From Selaginella tamariscina (taxonomy: Eukaryota > Streptophyta > Lycopodiopsida > Selaginellales > Selaginellaceae): 64,000 bases of DNA. The stretch covers positions 97,501 to 161,500 of the forward strand of contig PUQB01000321.1 in assembly GCA_003024785.1 (NCBI GenBank), in the 5' to 3' direction. Shown piece after piece: positions 12,719-26,560 of the stretch (its first letter is position 1; every line of letters begins with the position of its first letter). Below the pieces are notes generated by a model. It was not told where the DNA came from, did not search any database, and worked only from the letters and a program-made list of their open reading frames with translations. Position numbers and translations under genes: made by a program.

Positions 12719-13400
12719 TATTGTAATATACAGTATTATACATAAATACAATTAAAGATTTTTACGCTATTACATTGCACACACATAGTGGTTACTTAAT
12801 CATCTCATAAATTATTATATATAAAAAAATTAATTAATAAATTTGATTATTTGTATAAGTTATATATTAGTATAATTACTGAGGTTATTTGGTCTAATGG
12901 TTAATGAGATTTACGTTTAAAACAGGTATTCTGAGGATACATATAGAGAGTTCCCCATAGCACACACACACACATGCACATGCACGCACGCACACGCACA
13001 GGATAAATAGTTTTATCTAATTGGTTGAAAGTTAGGATTCCCAGATGGTAGACGGACCATAGCCAACAAGCAACACACACACACGCACACACATACACAC
13101 ATATATTATAAATGTGTGCATCTGTGTATAGATTTCTTGCATGTTATGATGTGTGTGTGTACAACTCATTATATATAATATAGAATGTGTGTGTGTGTAG
13201 AATACTTATAAGGGTAAATGCATATTATTGCAAATCTTGCTATATAAGTGTTCCCAATTCTTAAAATATTCTACTGATTATTCTAATTAATAAAAATAAT
13301 TAATTAGAATTGTATGTAGACATACATATGTATGCGAATGTGTACATATGTATATACATATATGAATCTATATACACACATATACTTGATGAATATACAA
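12102..13400. other. Intergenic, simple-sequence rich
   Basis: Contains (TG)n-(GA)n at about 12554-12617 and (TA)n at about 12666-12710, otherwise AT-rich. No supported exon. Confidence 0.5.
12554..12710. repeat. (TG)n-(GA)n and nearby (TA)n microsatellites
   Basis: A TG tract joins a GA tract. After about 48 bp of unique sequence there are over 20 TA units. Confidence 0.95.
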
Positions 13401-13479
13401 TATATCACAGTTCAACAAAGTATTCTATTTTGACTAGCATTGTGTGCGTGTGTATGCACGTGTGTGCGTGTGTGTGTGA

Positions 13480-15185
13480 CAAATCCTGCAGTGCTTAATG
13501 GGATTATGACCCACAAAACACAAGGATATATATAGAAAAGTCGAAGAAAATGAAAGGAGTGTTTGTCATTGATAAACCCATCCTTTTCGAGTGTGTGCAA
13601 AGCTTCTCCTTAATAAAAATGACAGATGTAACATCCACGAGTCCAAGACAAACTTAAACGTGTACACCATTGCTTTAGAGCATCTCAATCCACATCCTAT
13701 ACACATCTGCATATGCACGTGTATGCATATGTGTGTGCGATACATATATACATATACTTTATGCAGTTGTCTGCTTATACTTTCCGCGTTGACGTCTCAG
13801 CATCATCTTCACCCTAGGGTTGACTTTTGGTCAAAGATGCTCCTGTTGAATGCACATAAATACTTGAAGTTGACTGTCAGAAATGTATGTGCGTGTGTTA
13901 ACGTGTGCATGTGTGTGTACGCGTGTAATCTTATATAGAAAATACATTAGAAAACACACACACACACACATATATCCACTAACTATAGTACATGAGTTAG
14001 TGAATCTTCTTAAAATAACTGTGAGGTCTGGAGATACCCACGTCTTAGGGCACAAGGTGGCAAGCTATGTCAACTTAAAGATTTGAAATTCGACTACATA
14101 AATTAGACACGTTAATAGTTTAGTTTAAATATGCATATTTATATCATATTTATTTTTTTTTAAAATTAAAATTAGTGGCTGCAAAACTTGCAGTACGTAT
14201 GTGTGTGTATTTATCACGTATGCATTTGTATAAATAATTAATAAATATATGGAATGTTCTGCACTCATTTTATCGTATATATTCGGAATCTCTAGTGACT
14301 GCAATGACATGAAGACAGTCGACAACAAAGTCAGATTGCTTAAATGTAAATATTCTTCATATGTTAATTACTGAGCGTGTGAAGCGTCTCACTCTGATGT
14401 GTGTGCGTGCGTGCGTGTGTCTTGTATTTGTCAAAAGAACGTGCAAGCAGCATTTTTCTAAGAATTAAAACAACCTTTCTGAGCTGATATCCCTGCAGTA
14501 TAACGTAAACGTTAGATCGTCACACACACACGCACGCACGCACACGCACGTATAGAATGTGTGTGAGAGTATAGTCAGAATGTTTAGGGTTATTCTTCTT
14601 ACCTAGTTAATGTGTGTGTATGCGTGTGTGTGTGTGTGCATGTGTATGAAGTATATGTGCATATTGGTCGCCTTTTTCTAGAAATTCATATGTAGTTCTA
14701 GAAGCTCGGAATATATCAACATCTAAGGCAATGTTTTCTTCTAAACCACGTGATTTTGCTGTATACATACACACGCATACTTGCACACATCATCTCGTGT
14801 CACCCACACACATACGCACGCCCACGCCCACGCGCAGAGGGTGTATGTGAATGTTCGAAGAAATGGGGAAGGAAAGGTACAATAAAAGAAAGAAAGGTTT
14901 GTTTGTTCTTTATATACGAATCCTCGTGCTTGCTTTATAGAGACCTTTGACAAGTAAACCAACAGCAGCCGAAAAAGATTCTAGAATATATCTAAAAAGT
15001 GAGTGCATCATGAAAAATAAATAAAATAAAATAAAATAGAAATAGATTTAAGTATCTTTTTGGTATCCAACCGACTTCTTTGCGAGTATGCTTTCGTACG
15101 CTCGTTCTTCATGCAGCTCACATACTCTTACTTTCCCAAGTGAATCCAAATGCAATCCCACAAAGCTGATGTTCTTATCATGAAT
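13480..15185 (-). CDS. Unidentified multi-exon gene (coding-like exons only)
   Basis: I do not recognise the product. Several minus-strand islands look like exons. The clearest is 15185-15048, after a TATAG acceptor, encoding HDKNISFVGLHLDSLGKVRV and ending ESILAKKSVGYQKDT plus stop. Others lie at about 14762-14645 (RGLEENIALDVDIFRASRTT), 14487-14425 after CTGCAG (GYQLRKVVLILRKMLLARSF), 14345-14290 (SDFVVDCLHVIAVTRDSEY), and more weakly 13690-13540. Between them are TG/CA-rich stretches like the introns of neighbouring genes. I could not join the exons with consistent phases, and a donor is not evident after the 14.7-kb exon. The gene may be broken, or may carry the same 1-nt losses as its neighbours. 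Boundaries are approximate. Confidence 0.35.
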
Positions 15186-15188
15186 CTA

Positions 15189-16731
15189 TACGTACACACA
15201 CACGCACGCACGCACGCACGCACGTTGTGTATATGCATGTATATCACACGCACGCATTATTTTAATTAACTTTTAATTCAGTATTAACCAGGATATTATA
15301 CTCTACGGGTCAAACATGTGCACCTCATATGTCATATATGAGAGCACCTAGTTAGTATTCCCCACAGACAATGATTTGTTGTGTTAAATACGCAACATAT
15401 CTGATTCACACATATCCTATACATATGCGTGTATAAATTGTCTTGACACGTGTCTATGTGACATTGCTCGCCACCTTCGTTAGGGTTTTCTTAGCATGTT
15501 AAACTCTGAATATATTCAATCAAATTTATTACATTACTAATAAGAACCGAAACTATAACTTTAGCCCTTTGTATTATTTTAATTAATCTTATTTAATTTA
15601 TTATGCATAAATTTATTAAAAACTCTTCTATATATTGGTTTTTAATGTTTTATTAAATAAATTTATTAACCCTAAAGTTTTTTTATATATAAATATTTAA
15701 AATATATATATGTGGCCCCTTAGTTTTAATGCTTTTAACTTAACCTCCATTATTCAATGAATGTTGTACGTATGTAGGTGTTTGTTAAATGAAGGTTAAC
15801 TAGTTAAGATATTAATTACATAATATATTTGATTAAACATATACGCTAATATATATATACACGCTCTACATGCATACATGTGAAATGTTTCAAATCTCTA
15901 AGAAGAGACAATTGAAGCTCCAGCTACGATCTTTATAAGTTTGTCTGAGTTATACTTTCCAAAATATTCCCCACCGAAAGTGTTCTTACAGCCCCATTCG
16001 TATACACATGTGTATGTACGTGTATAGAAGTGTGTGTGTATATACACCTTTGACTGAAGCAATATAGTATATATACATGTGTATGTCATGCTTACATCTG
16101 CACGGGCTGTTCGTTAGATGGTCAATGGGGAGGCAACCACCGCCATCCCACCGCACTCGGCCGCAATCCATTTGGTTCATTTCACACATGCCAACACACA
16201 CAACACACATGCATACGTAGGCATGCACACGTGGCATTTCGCATTTGACCAACAAAGCCTAGTCAATGTATATGGGTTTTCTATTAATCGGCAGCCTCCA
16301 AACTAATCACTCTGGACAGAGATTTTGAACATTGACCGTTGATCCCCAGTGTTGAACGTTCAAAGTCAATATGTAATACACATATATGATGAACCAACCT
16401 TGTGTTTGATATATATGTAATCTTTGATCGTGATCACTGCTGTATATAGTCATCGATCCAATACACATGTACACGTGTATTAGAATTACACATTAACGAG
16501 CAAATATTTTCAAAAAATTTGAGTGGAGTGAGGAATCTTTTTGTACAAGCTGGATGATCATGATGGTGAGCTATAGTAATATTCGTGTTTGAATTACTTA
16601 TCTCATTGGGTTCTACATATCATAATACACATCGTAATAGAATACGTGCTCCCATGCACACGTGAACAAATCCGTGTTAAACTGTTTCATTGTTTGAGTT
16701 TTACAAAAAATAACAACTAGTGAGTTAGTGT
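15189..16731. other. Intergenic; possible small minus-strand exons
   Basis: Mostly AT-rich with (ACGC)n near 15200. Two short minus-strand stretches look protein-like: about 16175-16107 (MDCGRVRWDGGGCLPIDHLT) followed by a GTAAGC donor, and about 15990-15898 (NTFGGEYFGKYNSDKLIKIV) ending in a stop. They cannot be assigned to a family. A TTGAC-rich stretch at 16320-16365 lies just 3' of the WRKY stop. Confidence 0.3.
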
Positions 16732-18451
16732 TTACTCAAAGTTTCCTCTCATTCTCGAGCTAGTCGGAACCATGTCTTCCAGTAAGCCCTCGTCAGTAAC
16801 CCGGTTGTTCAGTACCTGTAACCCGGTTTGCCCCTGTGGTAAACCCATCAAGGGATTGTGAATCTCCTGTGGCTGCTGTGTATAACTGGCTGGGTGAGCA
16901 CCGCGCAGCTGCATGGTTAGGTCGAACGTGCTCCTGCCTGTTGAGAAGTTACTAAGCGCGCTAGGGAAATGTAGCTGCATGGGGAAGCTCGGTGCGTATA
17001 GGGAGTATCCCAGTGCTCTCTCTGCATACTGCGCTGCTTCTGCTGAGCTCCGGAGTACCGCAGGGCTGTGATGGTTATGTATACCTTCGTATGTTGTTAT
17101 TACTAGTCCTGGATCCTCACTCGATCGCTCCACGCGCTTCTTTACTGGACACTTTGTGTTTGTACATCTGTAGTAACTCCTGCAAAAACACTTGTGTATT
17201 TCTATATCTATAAACGACTGAAATAAACATATATATAGAACTTCGATAAACTGCAATACTCTAGAACATGAACTCATACCTGGGATGAGGACTGTTCTTG
17301 ACAGCTTTCTGTCCATACTTCCTCCACCTGAATCCATCGTCCATGATATCAACCTCGCTCCGTGTCTGGAGTGCATATCTCGGCTCACGAACACGCTTCT
17401 GGCCTTTCTTCCTGGGTGCCTTACTGAGAACAAATCCACATGTTAGGAAATAACTTACATTTCTACACAGAACCACTCACGCTTTCTTCTCGGGTGCAGC
17501 GGCAGTAGACTTTGCCTGGTCTTCAGGAGATTCACTTGGGGGGATCTTCCGTTTAGTCACGTTCCCGAGCGAGGGACTTCCTGAAGCTCCCCCGCTGCTT
17601 GTTGTAGTAGTCGCTGTAGCACCAGCAAGAGAAGGATCATCAGTTCCCTCGCTGATTGATGAGGAAGTCGATGAATTCGGTGTTCCTGGAAATCCCACAG
17701 CTGCAGCGCCCATAGCAGAGCCTGAAATAAGAGGCTTCTCTTCCAATTCAGACAGCGGAGATGCTCCTGAGAGAGGATCTGTAATGCCTGGACTGGGCAT
17801 CTGTCTCTGGTAGTACATTTGATCATAAGGTTGCAGGTTGTCATGAGTGAACCATGGCTGTTGATCGTCTCTGCTCGGCTGTGGCTGATCCTGGAAGCTC
17901 CATATATTCGTTGTCGCAGCCGGCTGCTGCTGGTATGAGAATCCCGACACGGGCTCCGACGAGAAGAACTGCTCATTCTGAAGCTGGTCGGTGAAGTTCC
18001 ATAGCTGCTGCGGCTGCTGATACGAGCTCTGCAGACCGGAACCGGATGAAGTCGTGGTGAGAGTAGAAGAATCGTGAAAGGGGAGATTCCCTAGAATCTG
18101 TTGCTGCTGCTGCTGCGAAGAGCTCGCCAGGGTTCGCAAGATAGACTCCAACTCACTCTCAGACAATCCCGAGACTTGCTCTTGCTTGGGAATGCGGCCT
18201 TCCATGATCACTCGGTTTATTGCAGCAGCGGAAAACGGCTCTTCTTCGAGTGCGTTGTTGGTATCGAGATCTGAAGTCGTCAAACCTGAATTATCATCGT
18301 ATGCGTACCTTGTGGACTTGTACAGTGAGCTCCAAGAAAACAAAGAATCTGTATTTTCAGCTTGTGGCTTGCATAACATGCTACCGGAATTGTGTCGGTG
18401 TGTGTTCCTTTGCTGCTCCAATGAAGAAGCTGCTAGCATGAGACTGGTCAT
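16732..18451 (-). CDS. WRKY transcription factor, group IIc type (3 exons)
   Basis: Exons 18451-17481, 17423-17280 and 17179-16732 join in frame to 520 codons with no indel. The N-terminal two thirds is Gln/Ser/Pro-rich (a SSQQQQQQ tract, YQQPQQ), typical of activation regions. Residues about 330-410 hold the DNA-binding domain: basic [20 protein letters not shown], then [38 protein letters not shown] and [10 protein letters not shown]. The zinc ligands are C-X4-C-X23-H-X-H, which is group IIc spacing, and the second intron falls at the conserved position inside the domain after HPR. The closest remembered relatives are the WRKY57/71/28 type. Known: WRKY proteins bind W-boxes (TTGAC[C/T]) and act in defence and stress. 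The target genes here are unknown. W-box cores upstream suggest self-regulation. Confidence 0.95.
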
Positions 18452-19200
18452 TTAGACGGGCGGATTCTCATGTGGAGATTACTTGAAAACTTGTATGTTT
18501 CTAAGAGAAATCTATAAAACCCACGGCTCTCTGGTGATTTTCCGGGTTACTGAGCTCACAGTTTCTTCTAGATCAGACACAGTCAACTGTATATGAATTC
18601 GGAATCTATACCATTTTGTTTATACTCTTTTTAGTCTAACACGCTACTGTTGCAGTGAAACGTGTACAAGGAACGCAGCACACATTCCCAAACACGCGAT
18701 AAGAGACTGACAGTGTGTGTGCGTGTGTAATCTACTTACTACAGTGTCAGGTGCAACCTGGTTGCTGCAAATTCAGAGGGAATTCATGAGTCAAAGAACG
18801 CCTGCAGCCCAAGAAAACAAAACGAATGGTATTCAGTATTCACACTTGAACAGTGAGAGAAATTGAGGAACATACAGGGAAGAGAGGACATGTGTTTCCA
18901 TGGGACCCTTCAAAAAACGCAGCAGAAGCACAACGCGGTGTGTATGTGTGAGAAGAAGAAGGAAAATGATAGGTTTTGACAAACTGAGTATGTGTTATCT
19001 GATGCTTCTGTATCAGTATTTATATATTTTTAAACAAATTAAGAACGTTAATTAATGTGTGTTAAGAACTGGATATTCCTCTAGGGTTTATTAAGGATTA
19101 AAATGTATTAAAAAGTTTGACTGAGAAACCCAGGGTTTTAGTGCTTGTTGGGTATGCTCAGAACAGGCTCCGATCGACACGGGATGGTCAGTTAACAGCT
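18452..19200 (-). promoter_or_regulatory. WRKY upstream region with W-box cores
   Basis: TTGACT cores occur at 18581-18586 (as AGTCAA), 18789-18794 (as AGTCAA) and 19117-19122. The transcription start is not defined. Three cores in 750 bp fit, but do not prove, WRKY auto- or cross-regulation. Confidence 0.35.
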
Positions 19201-22200
19201 TCCACTACTGGTTATATATATATATTTATTTATTTAAAAAAAAATTAAGGGGCTCTTCTAGTAGCTTGTTCTTTATACTCGTGTAAAAATTTAAGGGACT
19301 ATTTAAGTTTATAACGCTCACTAACAGACTGTGATCGACAGAGTCACGGGCCTGGGTAAAAAAAATTGCAAAAATATATATATTTAATGTGTATAAAGTG
19401 GTGTAGGATACATGCCTATACACTGGCAACTTGCATTCTTTCCAATGCATATACATATGTATACACGTATTTAATAATGGATATATACGTGTATTATATA
19501 TTTAATAATGAAAATAGGGAGACGATGTGATGTAATGGGATCCAAGTGATATGACAAGGGTGTTGAGTAAGCCTTGTACATCATTCACACATACACCTAT
19601 ATAAGGTACAGTGTTTATGCTTTTGAGGTGTTTCAGCTGTGGTCCAAAATATACGTATATACATATCTACTATACACACACATGTATCCATACGTGTACA
19701 CACCGTGTATATGTATACATACATATAGAAGAGAAAGTCCACCTGCCTGCTCATTTGCATGTGAGGGATGGAAATATAAGGGGAAAGGATACAACTAAGG
19801 GATGGTGAATGTGACAAGCACTTAATAGAATTAATATCCATTTTATATGGAAATTTATGAGGGTTTATTATTTGACTTAATTAAATTAATTAGTTGATGT
19901 TCCATGCCTTGTCACTTGCACACAAAAGGTTAGGTACTTAGAAGCCTCTGCAACATTGTCTCACTTTGTGTTGTTATTTGTTACAGGGAGTTTAGCTGTC
20001 ATGTGTATATCACCAAACTATGGGTTCGCAGATAACAGAGGTTTTTATTTAATAATACTAAAAAACACTGTTATAATCTGGTTATTAAATGCACATAGTT
20101 CCCTGACAATGATAAGTCCGCGTAGTCTGAAAATAATAAAATGTTATTGTTATATATTATATATATTTAAATATATATTTATCTATAAATAACTATATAT
20201 GCATATCAACCTTGAGATATCCATATACATAATATAATATACAGGGTTAGACTAGAGGTTGCACACAAATATGGGCCCCTTTGCATATTTGCATCACTGG
20301 TCAACATCTACCTCCTGTGATTATTGAGAAGTTCAATTTATAATGAGAACATTTCAGTTCCAAATAAAAATATTAATCTTTTAAACTATTCCACCAGTTT
20401 ATAATTATTTTTAAAATAAATAATAATGTTATAATAAGTATAATATTATATGTTTTAATTAAGATTAAGCTATACAGTAATTTGCTTTTATTGTGGATTT
20501 GATATAAAACTAGTACGATTTGGTGGGTGAAGGTTACCATCCAAGATTTGGCACTTGTAGAAACAACAAAAAGAGACAAACTACAGCAAACACCCAAAAG
20601 AAGGACAGGCTTAATTAATAGAATTAAAATGGTTTGAAATTTAATTTAATTAACAAGCAGTAGAAGTGGCTATAGCTACTACCACATCAAGTTGACTGAA
20701 ATGCAATTAATTTATATTTTATTTTTAATGAATTTAATGTTTTACGTTATTCAATTTTACATATATATGATGCACAACAAAACCTTTTTCAAACAGTCAG
20801 TTGACATAGTTTGCCACCTTTGTTCAAATGCGGGTAGGCAAACCCAAACAGGTGTGATAAAATGCTGATGTTTACATGTTATACATTCCACACATTGTAC
20901 TGTCATTCATAAAAACATAAAGAAAAATCAAGCATATATATTTTATTTTCTTTTTAATCATTCCAAATGGTTTGGTTTACAACTAATTTTAGTCGTCCTT
21001 GATGTTGAAAATCTATATGATCGCAGTTTGGTTATACCAAACCCCTACAATCTCGTATTTAAACTTATATTACAATGGTAATCACCTAGGGTTTTGACCT
21101 GTCCTTTAGGGTTACCCATGACACTCATATATGCAGTATTTATTTAAAGGATCATTTGATATTATATTTGGTGAAATATTAAATGGTTTAACTAAACAAG
21201 TGCGTTTACACATTGTAAGGTGCTGCAGTGCTAGGTTGTTGGGAGTTCCTGTGGTCTTGGAATAGTAGCGTTTTGCACCGACATATTTGACAAAATGTTA
21301 ATCAGTGATAATGTAAGCTGAATTCTATACTTAATTACACATAGACACGTATAATGTGTGATGCGTATGTGTATGTATGTACGTGTGTTGAGAAATCGCT
21401 ATCAATGACTGCAGTTAAAGCATTCTTTAGATGCAACTTATGCAAACTGGAGGCAAACCTGTAGATGATCATTGTGCACGTGAGGCTTGGTTTTAAATAA
21501 AAGATTAAATATATATATAACCACTGTCTCGTAAATGTAAGTTCATCCATTCTATACGAACTCTGTCAAATCTGTAACAAGGTTATGTGCCCATGTCTGT
21601 TTCAGTATCAAACTATGAAGACCTTTAGAGCTTAAACTACATTGTTTTGGCAAACCGAGCGTGCGGGTCTTGATGTTAAAGTGTTTTTTTGCAAATAATA
21701 TACATATATTTTATTTGGGTGTGTGTACACACACATACGTGCTGCTATCATATAATCAAGGCTTTGCCTTAGTTGTTTTCAGATCCAGCACGTGTGGTGT
21801 GGAACTTTGTGTCAAACCAAAGATTTAATTACATGTAGAGTCAATCTTAAGAGGTTGGCATTGCCTACCCAGTAGCGAACATATCCCAATATATGCTCGT
21901 AATAACAAGTACAAAACATATATAATTCGTGTTTAATTTAATAGTGTATATACAGAAGAAACGATGAAACATCAGTGTCATCTAGATGCCTATACATGCA
22001 TGAAGATTTTGTATTTGAGAGAATCTAGCTTAAGAGAGACGTTGGGAAAACAATAATATGTTTAAGTGATTAATTAAACTTAATTAGTTTTTAAAAGGGT
22101 AAAAAAGGGGTGGAAAGGGTAACAAAGGGGTTTGTGTCATGTCAGAGGTGAACGTGTGATCGTGGGATGTGTGATGAGTGTGTGTTGAATTCTCCGGCAA

Positions 22201-23551
22201 TCTTGAAGTGCGTGTCTTTGTTTTGTTTGTGCTGAGTTGCAAACTGGCTGGCAGTTCTTCCCGCTCATATCCAGCTTGAACTATATTGAGATGTTTTGTT
22301 TATTTTGTATAATAATATGCATAAGTTTTCTTTAATGCTAACAATGCGCTTTCACCTATATTAACCTTGTAATCTCTGCAGTTACCTTGATATACACTTA
22401 TATACCAAAATACACACACACACACACACACACACAGTTTCATATATCTATACGACTGCAGTACAGCCTAATGGATGATAAAATGAATCGTACACCAATG
22501 AAATCTATATAAATTTAGTAGTGTACATCAATGAGATCCCCACTAGCTGCAAACCTCTCAATATATATAATAAAACTTACACAGACACGTAACGTGTGTG
22601 TGTGTGTGTTTATGTTTATGTTTATACATATATAAGGTTGACCCTTTGTCAATTAGTCAAATCAATTTTCTCATTTGTCTGGATGTACATTAAAACCTGT
22701 ACTGTGTTTCTTCATGGTAAATACATTGTTTTTTTTTAATATTATATATAGTTTAGAAATTGACTATTTAAATGTTCATGTGTGTATTGTACAAAATATA
22801 TATATATAAAATTCGTGTAGCAGAAATATTTAATATAATGTTATCTAAATAAAATACGAGTATACATATATGGTGTGCTTTGTTGCTTTTGTTACATGTA
22901 GACTCTTTCAATGGATACAAATTAAATGCAATATTGCACACCTGAAATAATTTTGATACTGTGTGTACTATGAAATATACACATGTCAATATTTGTGTGT
23001 ACGTACATCAAGATTTTAAAACTTCAAAATCTATAGAATAAATTTTAATATAATAATTAATTTAGCGATTATTTACGTGATAATGAATTTGAAAGGTAAC
23101 ATATAGATATAAAATTTGTATGGATACCATTTTCCTTTTATTTTAGCTATTATAACTAATTACATGTAATTAGACAAAACATGAAACATTTAATAGTATA
23201 TCCAGTGCGTATTTGTTTATAAGGATGTGTACAAATACATCACAACACAGCCACAATATTTATTGTTTTGCAAGTTTAATTTATTTTAGAAATAAATCGA
23301 AATAAATATATAATCTTCATATATTCCAGTTGATCCTACTTTAAAAAAATTCTATAGAAATGCTTTGAATTTTAGAAACCCTAAAATCTGCAACTATATA
23401 TTATAGTTATAATATAATATATTATATATAATTTATAGTATAATACAATTCATCTCAAAATTGATGTAATATAAACTAATGTTTTTATAAGGTTTGCACA
23501 TAAATATTTGTGGTTATTTAAAATATTATTATATACATATATTTTAAGATA

Positions 23552-23656
<105 letters not shown>

Positions 23657-24958
23657 GATGAAATAGACAAGTACATAGGAGAATAAATTAAAAGTAACAC
23701 GAAAATAACAAATTTGTGATAGAATCAATTAAATGGACTTACTAGCAACAAATTCATTAAATCACCTGCAAATCACAACTGTTACAATAAATATATTATG
23801 GTGTTAATGATAATGTTAAGTAAGTAATTTATATTTAATAGTGAGATTTAAAATCTCAATGTAAATTTTTATATTTTAATTTTAAAGTTAGTAATATGTT
23901 TTCAATATATAATAGTCAATGTGTTTATACATGTATACAATATTAATTAATATAATATAAATTTAACATAGAATTAAAACTATATAATATATAATTTAAA
24001 TAAAAGAGATACAATTGCTCTAAGTTTGAATTACATGTGAAATATAACTCACTGATTAGAATATACTAATATATTTGCTCATGTGTAATATATTTCAAGT
24101 GTTAAAAAACTCATCACTTGTAATAAAAATGACAACTCAAATTGCATTGATATTAAAATTTTGTATGAGGCCAAACTTTCAATCATATAATAAAATAGTA
24201 TTAATAATTTAATTGTAATTATATTCTTCTCTTATATAAATTGTAACTCATTGATCAATAATAAAAACCTCAAACTCAAATAGCATCCATATTAAAATTT
24301 TGAGGTCAAACTTGTTAATAATGTAATGTAATATTAATAATTTAATAGTTGTCATTATCGTTTTTACTTATGTTGAATATATAATATTTTCAATAAAAAG
24401 AATTACTTAGAATTTAAATATACCATTTTATTTATGCATATACACACATGCACATATAGACACACACACTTACATGGATATAACATTTCCTTGAAATATA
24501 AATTGATTTTTCTTTTGGAAACTAATTGTGTTGTATTAACAACCTTTTTTATTGTGAAAAAATAAAATTATTAAAATATGTAAATTGCACACTATACAAA
24601 AGAGAAACAAAAGAATACACATTGTTTCTCATTTCAATTTGCATAAAAAAGTCAAAACATATCCCTTTTAAAGAAAAGACTTACTATGAATAATCACAAA
24701 CTTATTTATAATAATTAAAGTTATGAAATATAAACAAATATTGGGTTGTGATGGAAATGCATGTTAAACCTTGGCTAAAAGAAACTCTATAAGAATATTG
24801 AACTTGACTGGTGTGTTCACCCATAAAATAAATTAAACTAACATAAAACTAGTTTTGTGAGATTACAAAAGGAACATCCAATCCAAGGCTATATTTCTCA
24901 GCCAATATATATTAGCATAAACAAAAGGAAAGTACCTTTTGAGGATGTATCTCTTAAT

Positions 24959-25022
<64 letters not shown>
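24959..25022. repeat. (TA)n-(TG)n compound microsatellite
   Basis: About 16 TA units followed by about 15 TG units, just before the tandem array. Confidence 0.95.
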
Positions 25023-25025
<3 letters not shown>

Positions 25026-25054
25026 AAGATACAGAATCAAAGTGTGTTTAAGTC

Positions 25055-26560
25055 TATATCTCTCATTATTAGGATTTATTTCAAGTATGTATGTATATAT
25101 GGATTTAACGTATCTCAAGATTTTTTTTAAAAAAAAGTCAATAAAGGTCAATTGGTATTACATAAGGATCCATATACTATTTTATATAGTCATGCATAAT
25201 GTATTGTAGTGACTCACTAATTAAAAGTCGTTTTGAGAGAGTGGATGCCTTCATCCATAATAAGTATTAATAAATAAAAATTAATAATTATTATTAGTAT
25301 ATCTTACTATTTAGATGTATTTCAAGTTGTATGTTTATTTAGATTTGACGTATCTTAATATTTTTTTAATTAAAGGGAATAAAGGTCAATTAGTATTACA
25401 ACAATGATCCATATACTATTTATATGGTGATGCATAATCTATCCTGACTTCACTACCCTTTAACAAAGAGTGGATGCCCTTATCTATAATGTGTATTAAT
25501 AAATAAAAATTAATAATTATTATTAGTACATCTTACTATTTGGATGTATCTCAAGCTTATATGTTTATCAATATTTAAAATTTAATTAATTAATATTAAT
25601 GAATTTCAAGCACTATTTATAAATTAGTAAAATAATATGGGTGCATCTCACTATTTGGATGTATTTCAAGACTGCATGTTTATCATTTTTAAAAATTGAT
25701 AATTTAATATAGTTGTAAATGGATGTATCTCAAAGTTGTGGTGTGTATCACTATTTATAAATTAATAATTTAATAAATAATTGTATCTCACTATTTGGAA
25801 GCATGTATGTGTATCACTAAGTAAAATTTATAAATTAGTATTGATGTATTGACTATTTGAATGTATCTCACTATTGTATGTCTATCACTATTTAAAAATT
25901 AATAATTTATTACTATTTGAATGTTCTCAAGGTTGCGTGTGCCTCATTATTTAAAAGTTAATAATTAATAATATGGTTGTATCTCACTACTTGGATGTAT
26001 CTAACAAAAAATTAATAATTATTATTGGTGTATCTTACTACTTGGATGTATCTCAAGCATGTATGTTTATTGTTATTTAAAAGTTAATTAATTAATATTG
26101 GTGTATCTAACTATTTGGATGTATCTTACAACTGTATGCTTATCACTATTTAAAAATTAATTAATTAATATCGGTGTATCTGACTATTTGGATGTATATC
26201 ACAGCTGTATGTTTATCACTATTTAAAAATTAATAATTTAACACGATTGTATATCACTATTTGGATGTATCTCAAGGTTGTATGTTTATCACTATTTAAA
26301 ACTTATTAATTTAATGTCACTATTTGGATGTATGTGTATCACTATTTCAAATTAATAATTAAATATCGATATATCTCACTGTTTAGATGCGTATTTGAAG
26401 ATTGTATGTGTATTATTATTTAAAAATTAATAATTAAATATCATTATATTTCACTTTTTGGATGTATCTCAAGACTATATGTGTTATCACTATTTAAATT
26501 AATTAATATCTTATTACTTGTTGTTGTTAAGGTTGTATGCATTTCACTATTTCATAATAT
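25055..26560 (+). repeat. Diverged tandem array (about 70-bp units after two 240-bp units)
   Basis: Two larger units (about 25055-25290 and 25290-25535) share 'AATAAAGGTCAATT.GTATTAC', 'GATCCATATACTATTT', 'GAGTGGATGCC' and 'TATTAATAAATAAAAATTAA'. Then about 16 shorter units follow, built around 'CTCACTATTTGGATGTATCTCAAG.TTGTATGTTTATCACTATTTAAAAATTAATAATT'-type sequence split into short conserved pieces, spaced roughly 55-75 bp up to about 26560. There is no ORF. It resembles a decayed minisatellite or satellite. Confidence 0.75.

Noticed and set aside
12885..12960. tRNA-like A-box string (GGTCTAATGGTTAATGAG)
   Set aside because: No B-box (GGTTCGANTCC) or acceptor pairing nearby, so it does not fold as a tRNA by eye.
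17557..17976. 139-codon minus-strand ORF inside WRKY exon 1
   Set aside because: Shadow frame of the Gln/Ser-rich WRKY N-terminus.
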